In this document: piece after piece, positions 52,430 through 60,651 of the stretch
Layout: every line of letters begins with the position of its first letter
How positions within the stretch are numbered: the stretch's first letter is position 1
Assembly (NCBI GenBank): GCA_964410215.1
Contig: CAYPHA010000017.1
Location: forward strand, 5,772 to 69,771
Direction: 5' to 3'
DNA: 64,000 nucleotides
Source of the DNA: CAYPHA01 sp964410215
GTDB lineage: Bacteria; Calditrichota; Calditrichia; Calditrichales; CAYPHA01
The notes under the pieces: generated by a model
Told to the model about the DNA's origin: nothing
The model's input: the letters and a program-made list of their open reading frames with translations, nothing else
Database searches by the model: none
Position numbers and translations under genes: made by a program

Positions 52430-53300
52430 TCTTCTTATCTTCTCCCATATACATGGTAATATGCGGAAAAGGAATCTCGATATTTTTTTCATCAAATTTT
52501 ATTTTAAGCCGTCGATTGAACTCTCTTGCTATAGCCCATTGTCTGATAGGTTTCGTTTTAATACGTGCCTTCACAACCAGGGCCGAATCTGCAAATTTAT
52601 CCAGACCGAACACTTCGAGATCTTCAAGAATATCATTCTTTAATTCCGGATCATTTCGCAGTGCAGCCCCCACTTCATTGATATACCCGATCACCTCATC
52701 AATGTTTTCTTTATACGCCACACCAATATCGAAGACATAACAGGAAAATTCTTTCGTCATGTTGGTCACGACATCAATCTGTCCGTTTGGCACATAATGC
52801 ACTTTACCTTCCAGATCCCGCAATGTCGTCAGTCGCAGATTCAACTTCTCAACCAGCCCCGCCTTTCCGGCTACCACGACAACATCCCCTACACGAATTT
52901 GGTCTTCCAGCAGAATAAAAAATCCGCTTATGACATCTTTTACCAGGCTCTGGGCACCAAAACCAATAGCCAGGCCAAGCACACCTGCAGCGGCCAGGAT
53001 AGGTCCGATTTCAATACCAAGCTCACCCATTATGACCAGAATCGAAATAACCAGGATAACGACATTCATTACATGTCTGACAATGGAACTGAGTGTACCC
53101 GTACGTTTCTGAAATTCTGTATTGGATTGTCGTTTCTGGACAACATCAAACGCTTTTCGTGAAAATATGCCGGCGAGTTTAATTAACACAACCATTGCAA
53201 TCAGAACCACAACAATCTTCAGGCCGCTGGTCAACAACCAGGTAACAGCCATTTCCGAAAGGACATTCAAATCAAAACCGTTGCTTCCAAAAAAATTCAC
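52416..53300 (-). CDS. Small-conductance mechanosensitive channel (MscS family)
   Basis: 294 residues: two to three N-terminal membrane helices (LLTSGLKIVVVLIAMVVLIKLAG; MNVVILVISILVIMGELG), the pore helix AAAGVLGLAIGFGAQSLVKDVISG, typical of MscS TM3, the beta domain (RVGDVVVVAGKAGLVEKLNLRLTTLRD), and the cytoplasmic alpha/beta cage ending IPFPHITMYM. The final residues (EDKKKIKD) come from the low-complexity repeat and may vary in length between strains. Opens under membrane tension on osmotic downshock. The Rieske reductase gene follows. Confidence 0.93.
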   Translation of the reverse strand: MNFFGSNGFDLNVLSEMAVTWLLTSGLKIVVVLIAMVVLIKLAGIFSRKAFDVVQKRQSNTEFQKRTGTLSSIVRHVMNVVILVISILVIMGELGIEIGPILAAAGVLGLAIGFGAQSLVKDVISGFFILLEDQIRVGDVVVVAGKAGLVEKLNLRLTTLRDLEGKVHYVPNGQIDVVTNMTKEFSCYVFDIGVAYKENIDEVIGYINEVGAALRNDPELKNDILEDLEVFGLDKFADSALVVKARIKTKPIRQWAIAREFNRRLKIKFDEKNIEIPFPHITMYMGEDKKKIKD

Positions 53301-53414
53301 CCTTTACTCCTTTCTCGTAAATCAGAACAATGGTGTTGTGCAGACAGATCTATAACAACTACTGTACCAACAACAATTTAAATAAATATAATTCTTTGAT
53401 TTTATTAGACTTAA

Positions 53415-53454
53415 CAAAAAACAATAAGGCCGTTAAAATAGATTTAACGACCTT
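53415..53454 (-). terminator. Terminator of the DUF2892 gene
   Basis: On the minus strand an about 11-bp stem with one mismatch (AAGG-CGTTAAA / TTTAACG-CCTT) is followed after four bases by six T. It lies about 130 bases after the stop at 53584. The rest of 53301-53583 is AT-rich and holds the mscS promoter region. Confidence 0.7.
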
Positions 53455-53583
53455 AACAGAAGCGTTCATAACCGGTATGGGAAGGAATGGAACAGTTGTA
53501 CGATGAAATATCCATTCATGTATATTTTTAGTACACCTTAACCAACAGTCTTTTGATGAATGGCACATCTGCCCCGCACAATT

Positions 53584-53808
53584 CTACTGCTCGGAAGAAT
53601 CCCCTGCGGTCTTTTTTATTGTTGAAATTTTAAATGGAAAATACGCAGGACAAAAACCGATCAGGCTTGTTAATAAAAAGACGATGGCGATTATACCGAG
53701 AATGACCGCCGCCGTTCCGCTTATCTGGCCTGTCAGATATAAAACAAGGACTATGAGAGCCAGAAGGATGCGAATGATACGATCCACGTTACCCATATTC
53801 TTCAGCAT
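53584..53808 (-). CDS. DUF2892 (YgaP-type) small membrane protein
   Basis: 74 residues: MLKNMGNVDRIIRILLALIVLVLYLTG, then GTAAVILGIIAIVFLLTSLIGFCPAYFPF, two membrane helices with the characteristic GFCPAY ending and a charged tail. This fits DUF2892, the membrane part of YgaP-like rhodanese proteins, here without a rhodanese domain. AGAGGT lies 6 bases before the ATG. Located between mscS and the ferredoxin gene. Confidence 0.88.
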   Translation of the reverse strand: MLKNMGNVDRIIRILLALIVLVLYLTGQISGTAAVILGIIAIVFLLTSLIGFCPAYFPFKISTIKKTAGDSSEQ

Positions 53809-53838
53809 ATTTTTACCTCTTCACATTAATGAAACAGA

Positions 53839-53870
53839 CACCACGATTCAGATCCCCCGGAACCGTGGTG
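53839..53870. repeat. Intercistronic hairpin CACCACG / CGTGGTG
   Basis: Perfect 7-bp arms with an 18-base loop, extendable by GAAAC / GTTTC after a short bulge, between the ferredoxin and DUF2892 genes. There is no T tail. Confidence 0.5.
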
Positions 53871-53899
53871 TTTCAATACAATATAATCAAAAAAAACTA

Positions 53900-54124
53900 T
53901 TAATCTTCAATATGAATAACCTCAGCAGGACAATTATCGACGCATTCCTGAACCGCGTCCCGGTGTTCTTCGGGCACTTCGCCCACGCCCGGATCACCGT
54001 CCACCTGATACTTTTCGACAATCTCACTCAGATTATCATCTTCATTTTCGGCGAATACTTCAGGGCAGTCATCCCAGCAGACTTCGCAACTGGTGCATTC
54101 ATCACGATCAATTGTTACTTTCAT
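53900..54124 (-). CDS. Ferredoxin, single [4Fe-4S] cluster type
   Basis: 74 residues. Cluster motif C-x2-C-x2-C-x3-C-P (ECTSCEVCWDDCPEVF) and a second CVDNCPAEVIHIED near the end. The order matches the Thermotoga/Desulfovibrio monocluster ferredoxins, in which the fourth ligand is at the C-terminal CP and extra Cys can form a disulfide. Highly acidic, cytoplasmic electron carrier. ATG preceded by GAGGAGGCTATATA. Partner reductase or dehydrogenase unknown; the Rieske reductase at 50731 is nearby. Confidence 0.92.
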   Translation of the reverse strand: MKVTIDRDECTSCEVCWDDCPEVFAENEDDNLSEIVEKYQVDGDPGVGEVPEEHRDAVQECVDNCPAEVIHIED

Positions 54125-54297
54125 TATATAGCCTCCTCTGTGTTGTGAATATTTTCAACCGTAATAATACGTAATAAAACAATCATATACAATGCAGATG
54201 ATATTCTTTTACAACCGCTTCGATACGCCTCATATCCTATTATTTCCATCAGTATCGTTTCAGCCGGGCATCGATTTCTCCTGAAATAAACAGGGTA

Positions 54298-55836
54298 TTA
54301 ATACCTCGTGAATTCACTTACTATGCGCTGCTTCAGACGATGCAGGTTTTCACTCAGTGAAACATGATATACATGCGGCTGTATCAGGCGTTTAACCCCC
54401 TGATCAAGATCGGCCACATCCTGCCGTCTCAGATCCCGGATTACCTCCATTGAGGGAAAATTATATACCTGTTTTCCGTGTTCGCTTATTTTTTTTAACA
54501 ACGGTTCCATTCTGCTAAGGTTCGTCGCATTTATAGTGCGTGATTTATCCGGATCAAAGGGGTGATATAATTTTAACTTTTCCATGTTGCCCGGATATTC
54601 ATCATTTAGTGCGATTATATCCGCATTCGCTTTTCCGGATAACCCATAGACTCGCCAGACACTTTTGTTGCCGGGAACGATTGATTTACTCATGCTTTCA
54701 GAGAACTTCGTTGTCGGCAACCATTCACCGTTATGGTTGATACTGGTTAATTTATACACCCCGCTCAGTGCCGGGTCACCAGCGGAGGTTATCAGGCGGG
54801 TGCCGACGCCGTAAACCAGACGCCGGATCAGGTTATCAGGATTCACATCGTATTGTAACGCTTCTTCCTCGATCTGTGTAATGATCTGCCATATAGTTAA
54901 TTCATCCAGTTCATTGGACAGGACAATCCGGGCATCTTCAAAACCAGCCCTGTCCAGCTCGCGGGCTGCCCGGATACTTAAATATGCCAGGTCGCCGGAA
55001 TCCAGCCGGATGCCCACCGGCCTGTATCCCCTTTTCCGTAATTTTTCAAACACTTTGACAGCATTTGGAATACCACTTTCCAGTGTATTGATGGTATCCA
55101 CCAGGAGTATGCAATTATCCGGATAGAGGTCTGCGTAAGCCTGAAAAGCATCCAGTTCAGTCATTCCCATTCCCAGATAAAACTGGATCATGGCATGGGA
55201 ATGGGTTCCTTTTGGTTCAAAACCCAGGAAGCGGGATGCTGCAATATTCGAAGTATAGTCTGCCCCCCCGATCAATGCCGCCCGGATACCGGCATGCACA
55301 CCGCGATCCTGTGCCCTGCGCGTACCGAATTCGAGAAGCAAACCGTCCCGGCCGGCCATTTTAATCCGGGCCGCCTTTGTAGCGACTAAAATCTGGTAAT
55401 TCAATTGGTTCAGAAGGACCGTTTCCAGGATCTGGGCGATCGCCAGTGGTCCCTGCACAATGGTTAACGGTTCAGCCGGATGGACAACCCGTCCTTCCGG
55501 AATAGCTTCAATGGACAGGGATTCAAAGAGTGGTGTCCGGCCCAGCCATTTCAGGAAATCATCACTAAAAACGCGCTTGCCCTCAGCGGTCTTTTGCGAC
55601 CGCAGACTTTCGATATCCTCGTTGCTGAAGCGGGTCTTTTTCAGCCAGCTCATCAGCCATTCAAGACCGGCATTGATACAGTATCCGGCTTTGCTGGTTC
55701 TGTAATCGGGATAGTGCCGGAAAAAATGTTCAAATCGCACTTCTTTTTCATGATATCCCTGTCTGAAATAGAGCTGTGCCATAGTCAGCTGATACTGATC
55801 CGTATTCAGGATACTGTCGTAAATTTGCGCTTCCAT
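54298..55836 (-). CDS. pncB: Nicotinate phosphoribosyltransferase
   Basis: 512 residues from the ATG of MEAQIYDSILNTDQYQLTM, aligned with family starts; a TTG seven bases after AAGGG and a GTG at 55905 (overlapping the upstream gene) are alternatives. Family motifs: STxxDxYxLTM-like NTDQYQLTM, LEFGTRRAQ, FEPKGTHSHAMI, VGIRLDSGDLAYLS and LSNELDE. Converts nicotinate and PRPP to nicotinate mononucleotide, an NAD salvage step. The nicotinamidase gene pncA lies 0.5 kb upstream with a NifX-like gene between, so pncA, NifX-like and pncB form one cluster. Confidence 0.95.
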   Translation of the reverse strand: MEAQIYDSILNTDQYQLTMAQLYFRQGYHEKEVRFEHFFRHYPDYRTSKAGYCINAGLEWLMSWLKKTRFSNEDIESLRSQKTAEGKRVFSDDFLKWLGRTPLFESLSIEAIPEGRVVHPAEPLTIVQGPLAIAQILETVLLNQLNYQILVATKAARIKMAGRDGLLLEFGTRRAQDRGVHAGIRAALIGGADYTSNIAASRFLGFEPKGTHSHAMIQFYLGMGMTELDAFQAYADLYPDNCILLVDTINTLESGIPNAVKVFEKLRKRGYRPVGIRLDSGDLAYLSIRAARELDRAGFEDARIVLSNELDELTIWQIITQIEEEALQYDVNPDNLIRRLVYGVGTRLITSAGDPALSGVYKLTSINHNGEWLPTTKFSESMSKSIVPGNKSVWRVYGLSGKANADIIALNDEYPGNMEKLKLYHPFDPDKSRTINATNLSRMEPLLKKISEHGKQVYNFPSMEVIRDLRRQDVADLDQGVKRLIQPHVYHVSLSENLHRLKQRIVSEFTRY

Positions 55837-55865
55837 TCCCGTCAAAACAGTCCCTTCTGATGTTT

Positions 55866-56300
55866 CTACTCCTGTTCCGGAATGTGTCCCGGTATTAGTT
55901 CCCACAAATCATCTATGTTCGTATCTGAAGTACCGACATCAAATGATTCATCGATTGAATAATGTTCTGAAATTTTTGGAATCAATCTATTCTTATAATA
56001 ATCCGCAACATTATCTTTAACGCTTCCATCCCTGCCATCATAAAGGCGGACATGCGCATCGTCCAGCATTTCGGATACCCTGTCGCTGCACATGCCGGTC
56101 ACGACGACATTGACGCCATAATCGATCAGGGATCGGGCCAGTTCTTTATCTGATGGTATTTTTGCCTTATGTTCCAGAATAGGCAGTTTATGGTATTGCA
56201 ATTTCTTACTATCTATTACGAGGACATGGGCTGCCTGATTAAAGCGGTAATCAAAGGGAGCGTCCAGATTCTCTCCCCGTGTGGATATGGCAATTTTCAT
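55866..56300 (-). CDS. NifB/NifX-type dinitrogenase cofactor-binding domain protein
   Basis: 144 residues, one dinitrogenase iron-molybdenum cofactor domain (about 1-115: MKIAISTRGENLDAPFDYRF, FNQAAHVLVIDSKKLQ, GVNVVVTGMCSDRVSEML), plus a C-terminal tail. These small proteins occur widely outside nitrogen-fixing bacteria and are thought to handle Fe-S clusters or metals; no nif genes are present here. AAAAGGAGG lies 6 bases before the ATG. Overlap or close spacing with pncB and 28 bases from pncA suggest co-transcription, but no functional link is established. Confidence 0.85.
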   Translation of the reverse strand: MKIAISTRGENLDAPFDYRFNQAAHVLVIDSKKLQYHKLPILEHKAKIPSDKELARSLIDYGVNVVVTGMCSDRVSEMLDDAHVRLYDGRDGSVKDNVADYYKNRLIPKISEHYSIDESFDVGTSDTNIDDLWELIPGHIPEQE

Positions 56301-56328
56301 AGTACCTCCTTTTATAGTTAAAGTACTG

Positions 56329-56877
56329 CTAACGCTGTAATAAATCAGTTGAGCGAAGTGCTGTCACACCATTTGATTTCATCTCAGCGATCGCCCGCTC
56401 TGCATCCCCCGGTTCAGCATTGACAGCTTTAACCGCATCTTCGATCAGATAAGTCAGAAATCCTTTCCGGGCGGCGTCGATCGCTGTGGCTTTAACACAA
56501 TAATCCGTGGCCAGACCGGTTATATACACTTCATCAACGTTTTTATTTTTCAGATAGGACTCCAGATCCGCATCCGTGGCATCAAATGCGGAATAGCCAT
56601 CATCGTCCGGCCCGGTTCCTTTCAGGAATACCTTCTCAATTTTATCCGTATTCAGACCGGGATGGAAGGCAGCGCCTGTTGTGCCCTTCACACAATGAAC
56701 CGGCCAGGTATTGAAGTGACTTGAATGTTCAGGGTGTTCATCCCGGGAAGCCAGTACGAGATCGAAACGGTCCATCAAATGATTCACGACCGGTATAATC
56801 TGATCCCCCTGATCAACGCCCAGGGCACCGCCCGGGCAAAAATCATTTTGCAAATCAACAATGAATAGGGCTTTCAT
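56329..56877 (-). CDS. pncA: Nicotinamidase
   Basis: 182 residues, isochorismatase-like fold: ALFIVDLQNDFCPGGALGV (catalytic Asp8), RDEHPEHSSHFNTWPVHC with the metal-binding Asp-His-His set and YITGLATDYCVKATAIDAA with nucleophile Cys. Hydrolyses nicotinamide to nicotinate, feeding pncB downstream. No signal peptide. First gene of the cluster. Confidence 0.95.
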   Translation of the reverse strand: MKALFIVDLQNDFCPGGALGVDQGDQIIPVVNHLMDRFDLVLASRDEHPEHSSHFNTWPVHCVKGTTGAAFHPGLNTDKIEKVFLKGTGPDDDGYSAFDATDADLESYLKNKNVDEVYITGLATDYCVKATAIDAARKGFLTYLIEDAVKAVNAEPGDAERAIAEMKSNGVTALRSTDLLQR

Positions 56878-57043
56878 CCGAACCTCGCGGGATTTTATGA
56901 ATTTGCCTGGTAATATACGACTTCTGAAAGTGGTTTTGTATAGTTTTTAACGAATTAATATCATAAATGTTCAGATAAATTTGGAACCATACGAAAGGGT
57001 ATCCCGTATGTTAACAAATTTGCAGAAGGCCTGGATATTTTTT

Positions 57044-57055
57044 AATCTATAGATT
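57044..57055. promoter_or_regulatory. Perfect 12-base palindrome abutting the amylosucrase start codon
   Basis: AATCTATAGATT ends at the base before the ATG of the gene at 57056, in the place of a ribosome-binding site; no purine-rich site is visible upstream. It may be a repressor operator or indicate a leaderless or upstream-shifted start. The region 56878-57043 is AT-rich without another feature. Confidence 0.4.
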
Positions 57056-59020
57056 ATGACATATATAGGAAAAAGAAAAAACATATCTGTAAGCCGGGAA
57101 GCTTCCATATCATTAAACCGCATATTACCGCGCATAGAAGCCCGGTTTAAAGAAAAGACGGATGTAGTGGAATGGGAAGCCTACATCCGCCGTTTGAAAC
57201 GTCACTTCCCCAAGCTCTTTGACCGGCTGTATACATTATACGGGGACGACTATGATTTTTTCTTCTATCTCGAAAGTATCCTTTCCTCCGCCACGCAGAT
57301 GTGGCTGGAACGGCCGGATGAGCTTAAAGCCCTGGATGCCATGCGCGAAATAGATCCTAAATGGTATTTGTCGCGACGTATGGTCGGCGCTATGTGTTAT
57401 GTGGATTTATTCGCAGAGGACCTTCAGAAACTTCGTTCCCGAATCTCCTATCTGAGCGCTCTTGGTATTACGTATCTGCACCTGATGCCTGTTTTTAAGG
57501 TGCCAAAGGGTGATAATGACGGCGGATACGCCGTGAGCAGTTTCAGGGAAATCAATCCAAATCTGGGAGATATGGAAGATCTGGTTGCCTTGACAAAAGA
57601 ATTACGTCATCATGGGATCTCGCTGGTACTCGATTTTGTTATCAACCATACGTCTGACGAGCATGAATGGGCACGGCGCGCTATATCCGGTGAAGAAGAA
57701 TTTCAGGAATACTATAGAATTTTTCCCTCCAGGAAAATGCCCGATGAATATGAGAAAAGTATCGGAGAGATTTTCCCTGATGACCATCCCGGTGCATTCA
57801 CGTATCATCATCGCCTGAAAAAATGGGTCTGGACATCGTTTAATACCTATCAGTGGGACCTGAATTACGAAAATCCGGAAGTATTCAACCGTATGCTGGA
57901 AGAGATGCTGTTCCTTGCCAACCAGGGCGTTGAATTATTACGGCTCGATGCGGTTGCATTCCTGTGGAAAGAACTGGGTACCGACTGCCAGAATCTCCCG
58001 CAGGCCCATACTTTGATTCAGGCTTTCAGCGCGGTGATTAACATTGCGGCGCCGGCGCTGGTTTTCAAATCCGAAGCGATTGTGCATCCGGAAGAAGTCA
58101 GAAAATACATTAATATGGATGAGTGCCCGCTTTCATACAATCCTGAATTAATGGCGCTGTTATGGGATGCACTGGCAACGCGGGATGTGCGCACGCTTCA
58201 GAATGCGATGCAAAGCGGTTTTGAACTGCCTGAAGGATGCGCCTGGGTTAATTATGTACGCTGCCATGATGACATCGGTTGGGGTTTCTCAAATGAAGAT
58301 ATCGAGGCATCCGGATTTGATCCGGAAAAACACCGTCGTTTCCTTACCGATTTCTATACGGCAAAACATCCCGGCAGTTTTGCCCGTGGCTTACCATTTC
58401 AGGTAAACCCAATGACAGGTGATGCCAGAGTATCGGGTACCTGCGCTTCACTGTGCGGTCTGGAAAAAGCGGTAGAAGAACAAAACGCCTATGATATTGA
58501 TATGGCAGTCCGGCGAATCCTGCTCATACACGGGATTATTATCACCATTGGCGGTATTCCGCTGCTTTATCTGGGTGACGAAATCGCAATGCTGAATGAT
58601 TACAACTATGATCAGGATCCCGATAAGATCGGCGACTCACGCTGGGTGCATCGTGCGCCTTTTGACTGGAAGAGGGCTGAGGACCGGAGTGATGACCAAA
58701 CCCCCGTGGGAAGAATTTTTCAGGGCATCTTGCGGCTTATTCAGTTCCGTCACCGAAATTCTGCGTTTGAATATACCAATACGGATTTCGTAGATACGGG
58801 TAACAGGCATGTCTTTGGCTATTTCAGAAGTCATGAGGAGTACAGCGTTTTCATACTGGCCAACTTCAGTGAAAAAGATCAACCCCTGGAGGCAAGGCGA
58901 TTGCGAATGATGGGAATCCGTAAAACCATGATCGACCTGTACGCGGGACGGACGGTAACAGCCACCCGGGAGCTCACACTTGAACCATATCAGCTCATGG
59001 TGCTCGCAAAGATGCAGTGA
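57056..59020 (+). CDS. Amylosucrase-type GH13 (subfamily 4) enzyme
   Basis: 654 residues, matching amylosucrase length. N-terminal helical domain (1-100), then the TIM barrel: YLHLMPVFKVPKGDNDGGYAVSSF, LVLDFVINHTSDEHEWA, LLRLDAVAFLWKELGTDCQNL (nucleophile Asp), ALVFKSEAIVHPEE (acid/base Glu), YVRCHDDIGWGF (third Asp), then the C-terminal domain. The pattern DAVAFLWK-GTDCQNLPQAHTLI-SEAIVHP-CHDDIGW is nearly that of Neisseria amylosucrase. It makes alpha-1,4-glucan from sucrose or hydrolyses sucrose. No signal peptide. Faces xylB with a 18-base gap; no sucrose transporter is adjacent. Confidence 0.93.
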   Translation: MTYIGKRKNISVSREASISLNRILPRIEARFKEKTDVVEWEAYIRRLKRHFPKLFDRLYTLYGDDYDFFFYLESILSSATQMWLERPDELKALDAMREIDPKWYLSRRMVGAMCYVDLFAEDLQKLRSRISYLSALGITYLHLMPVFKVPKGDNDGGYAVSSFREINPNLGDMEDLVALTKELRHHGISLVLDFVINHTSDEHEWARRAISGEEEFQEYYRIFPSRKMPDEYEKSIGEIFPDDHPGAFTYHHRLKKWVWTSFNTYQWDLNYENPEVFNRMLEEMLFLANQGVELLRLDAVAFLWKELGTDCQNLPQAHTLIQAFSAVINIAAPALVFKSEAIVHPEEVRKYINMDECPLSYNPELMALLWDALATRDVRTLQNAMQSGFELPEGCAWVNYVRCHDDIGWGFSNEDIEASGFDPEKHRRFLTDFYTAKHPGSFARGLPFQVNPMTGDARVSGTCASLCGLEKAVEEQNAYDIDMAVRRILLIHGIIITIGGIPLLYLGDEIAMLNDYNYDQDPDKIGDSRWVHRAPFDWKRAEDRSDDQTPVGRIFQGILRLIQFRHRNSAFEYTNTDFVDTGNRHVFGYFRSHEEYSVFILANFSEKDQPLEARRLRMMGIRKTMIDLYAGRTVTATRELTLEPYQLMVLAKMQ

Positions 59021-59038
59021 AAGAACTGCAATGTTTCT

Positions 59039-60601
59039 TTATCCATTTACCTGTCGAAGGTTTGAATGCTGTTTAAAAACCGCATTGTCACCGGACCGCA
59101 ATGCACCGGATAACGCTTCGAACAATGCACTTTGCCTTGCATAAGTCTTACGGACAGTCGGATCCGGTTTCCTGCGCAGGTGGTTCTGCAGTTCAACAAA
59201 AGGATCGATAATCTCACTCAGCGAAATGGCATTCCCTTCTTCATTTTGCCACACCCAGGCGGCATGCAAAGCGGCACCCAGGGCGGCGCCCTCCCCCCCG
59301 ACAGGAACGGTTTCCGTATTAAAAATATCCGCAATGGCCTGACACCAGGCTGCCGACCGGGACAGCCCGCCCGTTAACCGGATTTCATGTGGCTGTACCG
59401 GTAAACGCCTGAATCCGGTAACTAAGTTCTGGATATGTCCTTCAAGCACCGCCCTGCACAGTACGGACTCCGTAAAATCTCCCAAACCGAAACCGAAATA
59501 TACCGGCACGGCGTCGGGAACATTGGGCGTCCGCTCACCTTCGTACCAGGGAATGAGTAATCTGCCGCCGTTGCCGGGTTGCGTCTGCGTTATTAACTCT
59601 GAAAATTGATCATGCGTAAGCTGGTACTGTTCGAGGATAGCATTGTAACCATTGGCCAGGTTGGTTACACACAAAAGGGGCAGATAATGACCGGTACTGT
59701 CGCAGAAAGCGGCGATTTCGCCGGCCGGATCAATAAAAGGTTTTTCTAAAAAAGTATAAGCGGTTCCGCTCGTACCAAGACTGACGGTGACGATCCCTTC
59801 CTTAATATTCCCTGTGCCGATCGCACCGTACATATTATCACCACTCCCCGCATCGATTTTACACTGAGGATCAAAACCGAACCGTTCCGCCAGTTCTTTT
59901 GAAATAGTGCCAATGCTGCATGTCGAAGGGGTTACCGACGGCAGTTTGTCCTTCAATCCGACATTGATACTGTTCAGAATGCTATCAGACCACCGGCGTT
60001 TGCCGGGATGCCAGAGTGCCATTCCGGATGTATCTCCGGGTTCCATGGCAACAACACCACCGGTCAGATACCAGTTTATATAATTATGAACGAGAAAAAA
60101 CGTTTTTGTTTTGTGGAAACGTTCTGTCTCGTGCCGAAACATATGAAATATTTTGGCAGCGGTATACCCGGTCAGTTGGGCATTGCCCACTTCTTCGATC
60201 ATTTTTTCCGGTCCGCCCGCTTTGTCCGTAAGCAGGTCACATTCCTCACGCGTCGAAAAATCGTTCCACAATTTACTGACCGGACGCGTCAATGCGCCGT
60301 GTTCATCCATGGCGACGAGACCATGCTGCTGACCGGATACGGAAATCGCTTTTATGTTCCTTACAGGGATCGCTGCGGATTTCAACCTTTCGAAGACCAT
60401 GTTTACAGCCTGTATCCACATCAATGGATCGGATTCGGAAACACCCGGTTCCGCATCTCTATTTACGCCATTCAGTGTGCCGTATTCGGGCAGGTCATTA
60501 TCATAATTCAGCGAATCCACATGGACGATGTCCCCTTTCGCCATGTCCACTATGACGATTTTACAGCTTTGGGTTGAAACATCTAATCCTGCAAACAACA
60601 T
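59039..60601 (-). CDS. xylB: Xylulokinase (FGGY family)
   Basis: 520 residues, FGGY carbohydrate kinase: N-terminal MLFAGLDVSTQSCKIVIVD, ISVSGQQHGLVAMDEHG typical of xylulokinases, SLGTSGTAYTF, LTGGLSRSAAWCQAIADIF and GGEGAALGAALHAAW of the second lobe. Phosphorylates D-xylulose to xylulose-5-phosphate. It lies downstream of a sodium/sugar symporter and an alpha-galactosidase on the same strand, 50 bases from the symporter; xylose isomerase is at 37006. Related FGGY kinases for other ketoses cannot be excluded. Confidence 0.9.
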   Translation of the reverse strand: MLFAGLDVSTQSCKIVIVDMAKGDIVHVDSLNYDNDLPEYGTLNGVNRDAEPGVSESDPLMWIQAVNMVFERLKSAAIPVRNIKAISVSGQQHGLVAMDEHGALTRPVSKLWNDFSTREECDLLTDKAGGPEKMIEEVGNAQLTGYTAAKIFHMFRHETERFHKTKTFFLVHNYINWYLTGGVVAMEPGDTSGMALWHPGKRRWSDSILNSINVGLKDKLPSVTPSTCSIGTISKELAERFGFDPQCKIDAGSGDNMYGAIGTGNIKEGIVTVSLGTSGTAYTFLEKPFIDPAGEIAAFCDSTGHYLPLLCVTNLANGYNAILEQYQLTHDQFSELITQTQPGNGGRLLIPWYEGERTPNVPDAVPVYFGFGLGDFTESVLCRAVLEGHIQNLVTGFRRLPVQPHEIRLTGGLSRSAAWCQAIADIFNTETVPVGGEGAALGAALHAAWVWQNEEGNAISLSEIIDPFVELQNHLRRKPDPTVRKTYARQSALFEALSGALRSGDNAVFKQHSNLRQVNG

Positions 60602-60651
60602 ACTTCTCTCCCCTGTTTTAAAATCGTATCAGGTCTGATCAACCTGAAGTT

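Noticed and set aside
53359..53568. A 69-residue minus-strand frame between mscS and the DUF2892 gene.
   Set aside because: It spans the terminator hairpin at 53415-53454, has no ribosome site and no recognisable composition.
54183..54233. A 16-residue minus-strand peptide MRRIEAVVKEYHLHCI resembling the N-terminus of PII (GlnB) proteins.
   Set aside because: Only about nine residues match, there is no ribosome site and nothing of the rest of PII is present, so chance is as likely as a relic.
54126..54251. A 41-residue minus-strand frame (MEIIGYEAYRSG...) upstream of the ferredoxin gene's neighbour region.
   Set aside because: No ribosome site, no family resemblance and it overlaps the ferredoxin promoter region.
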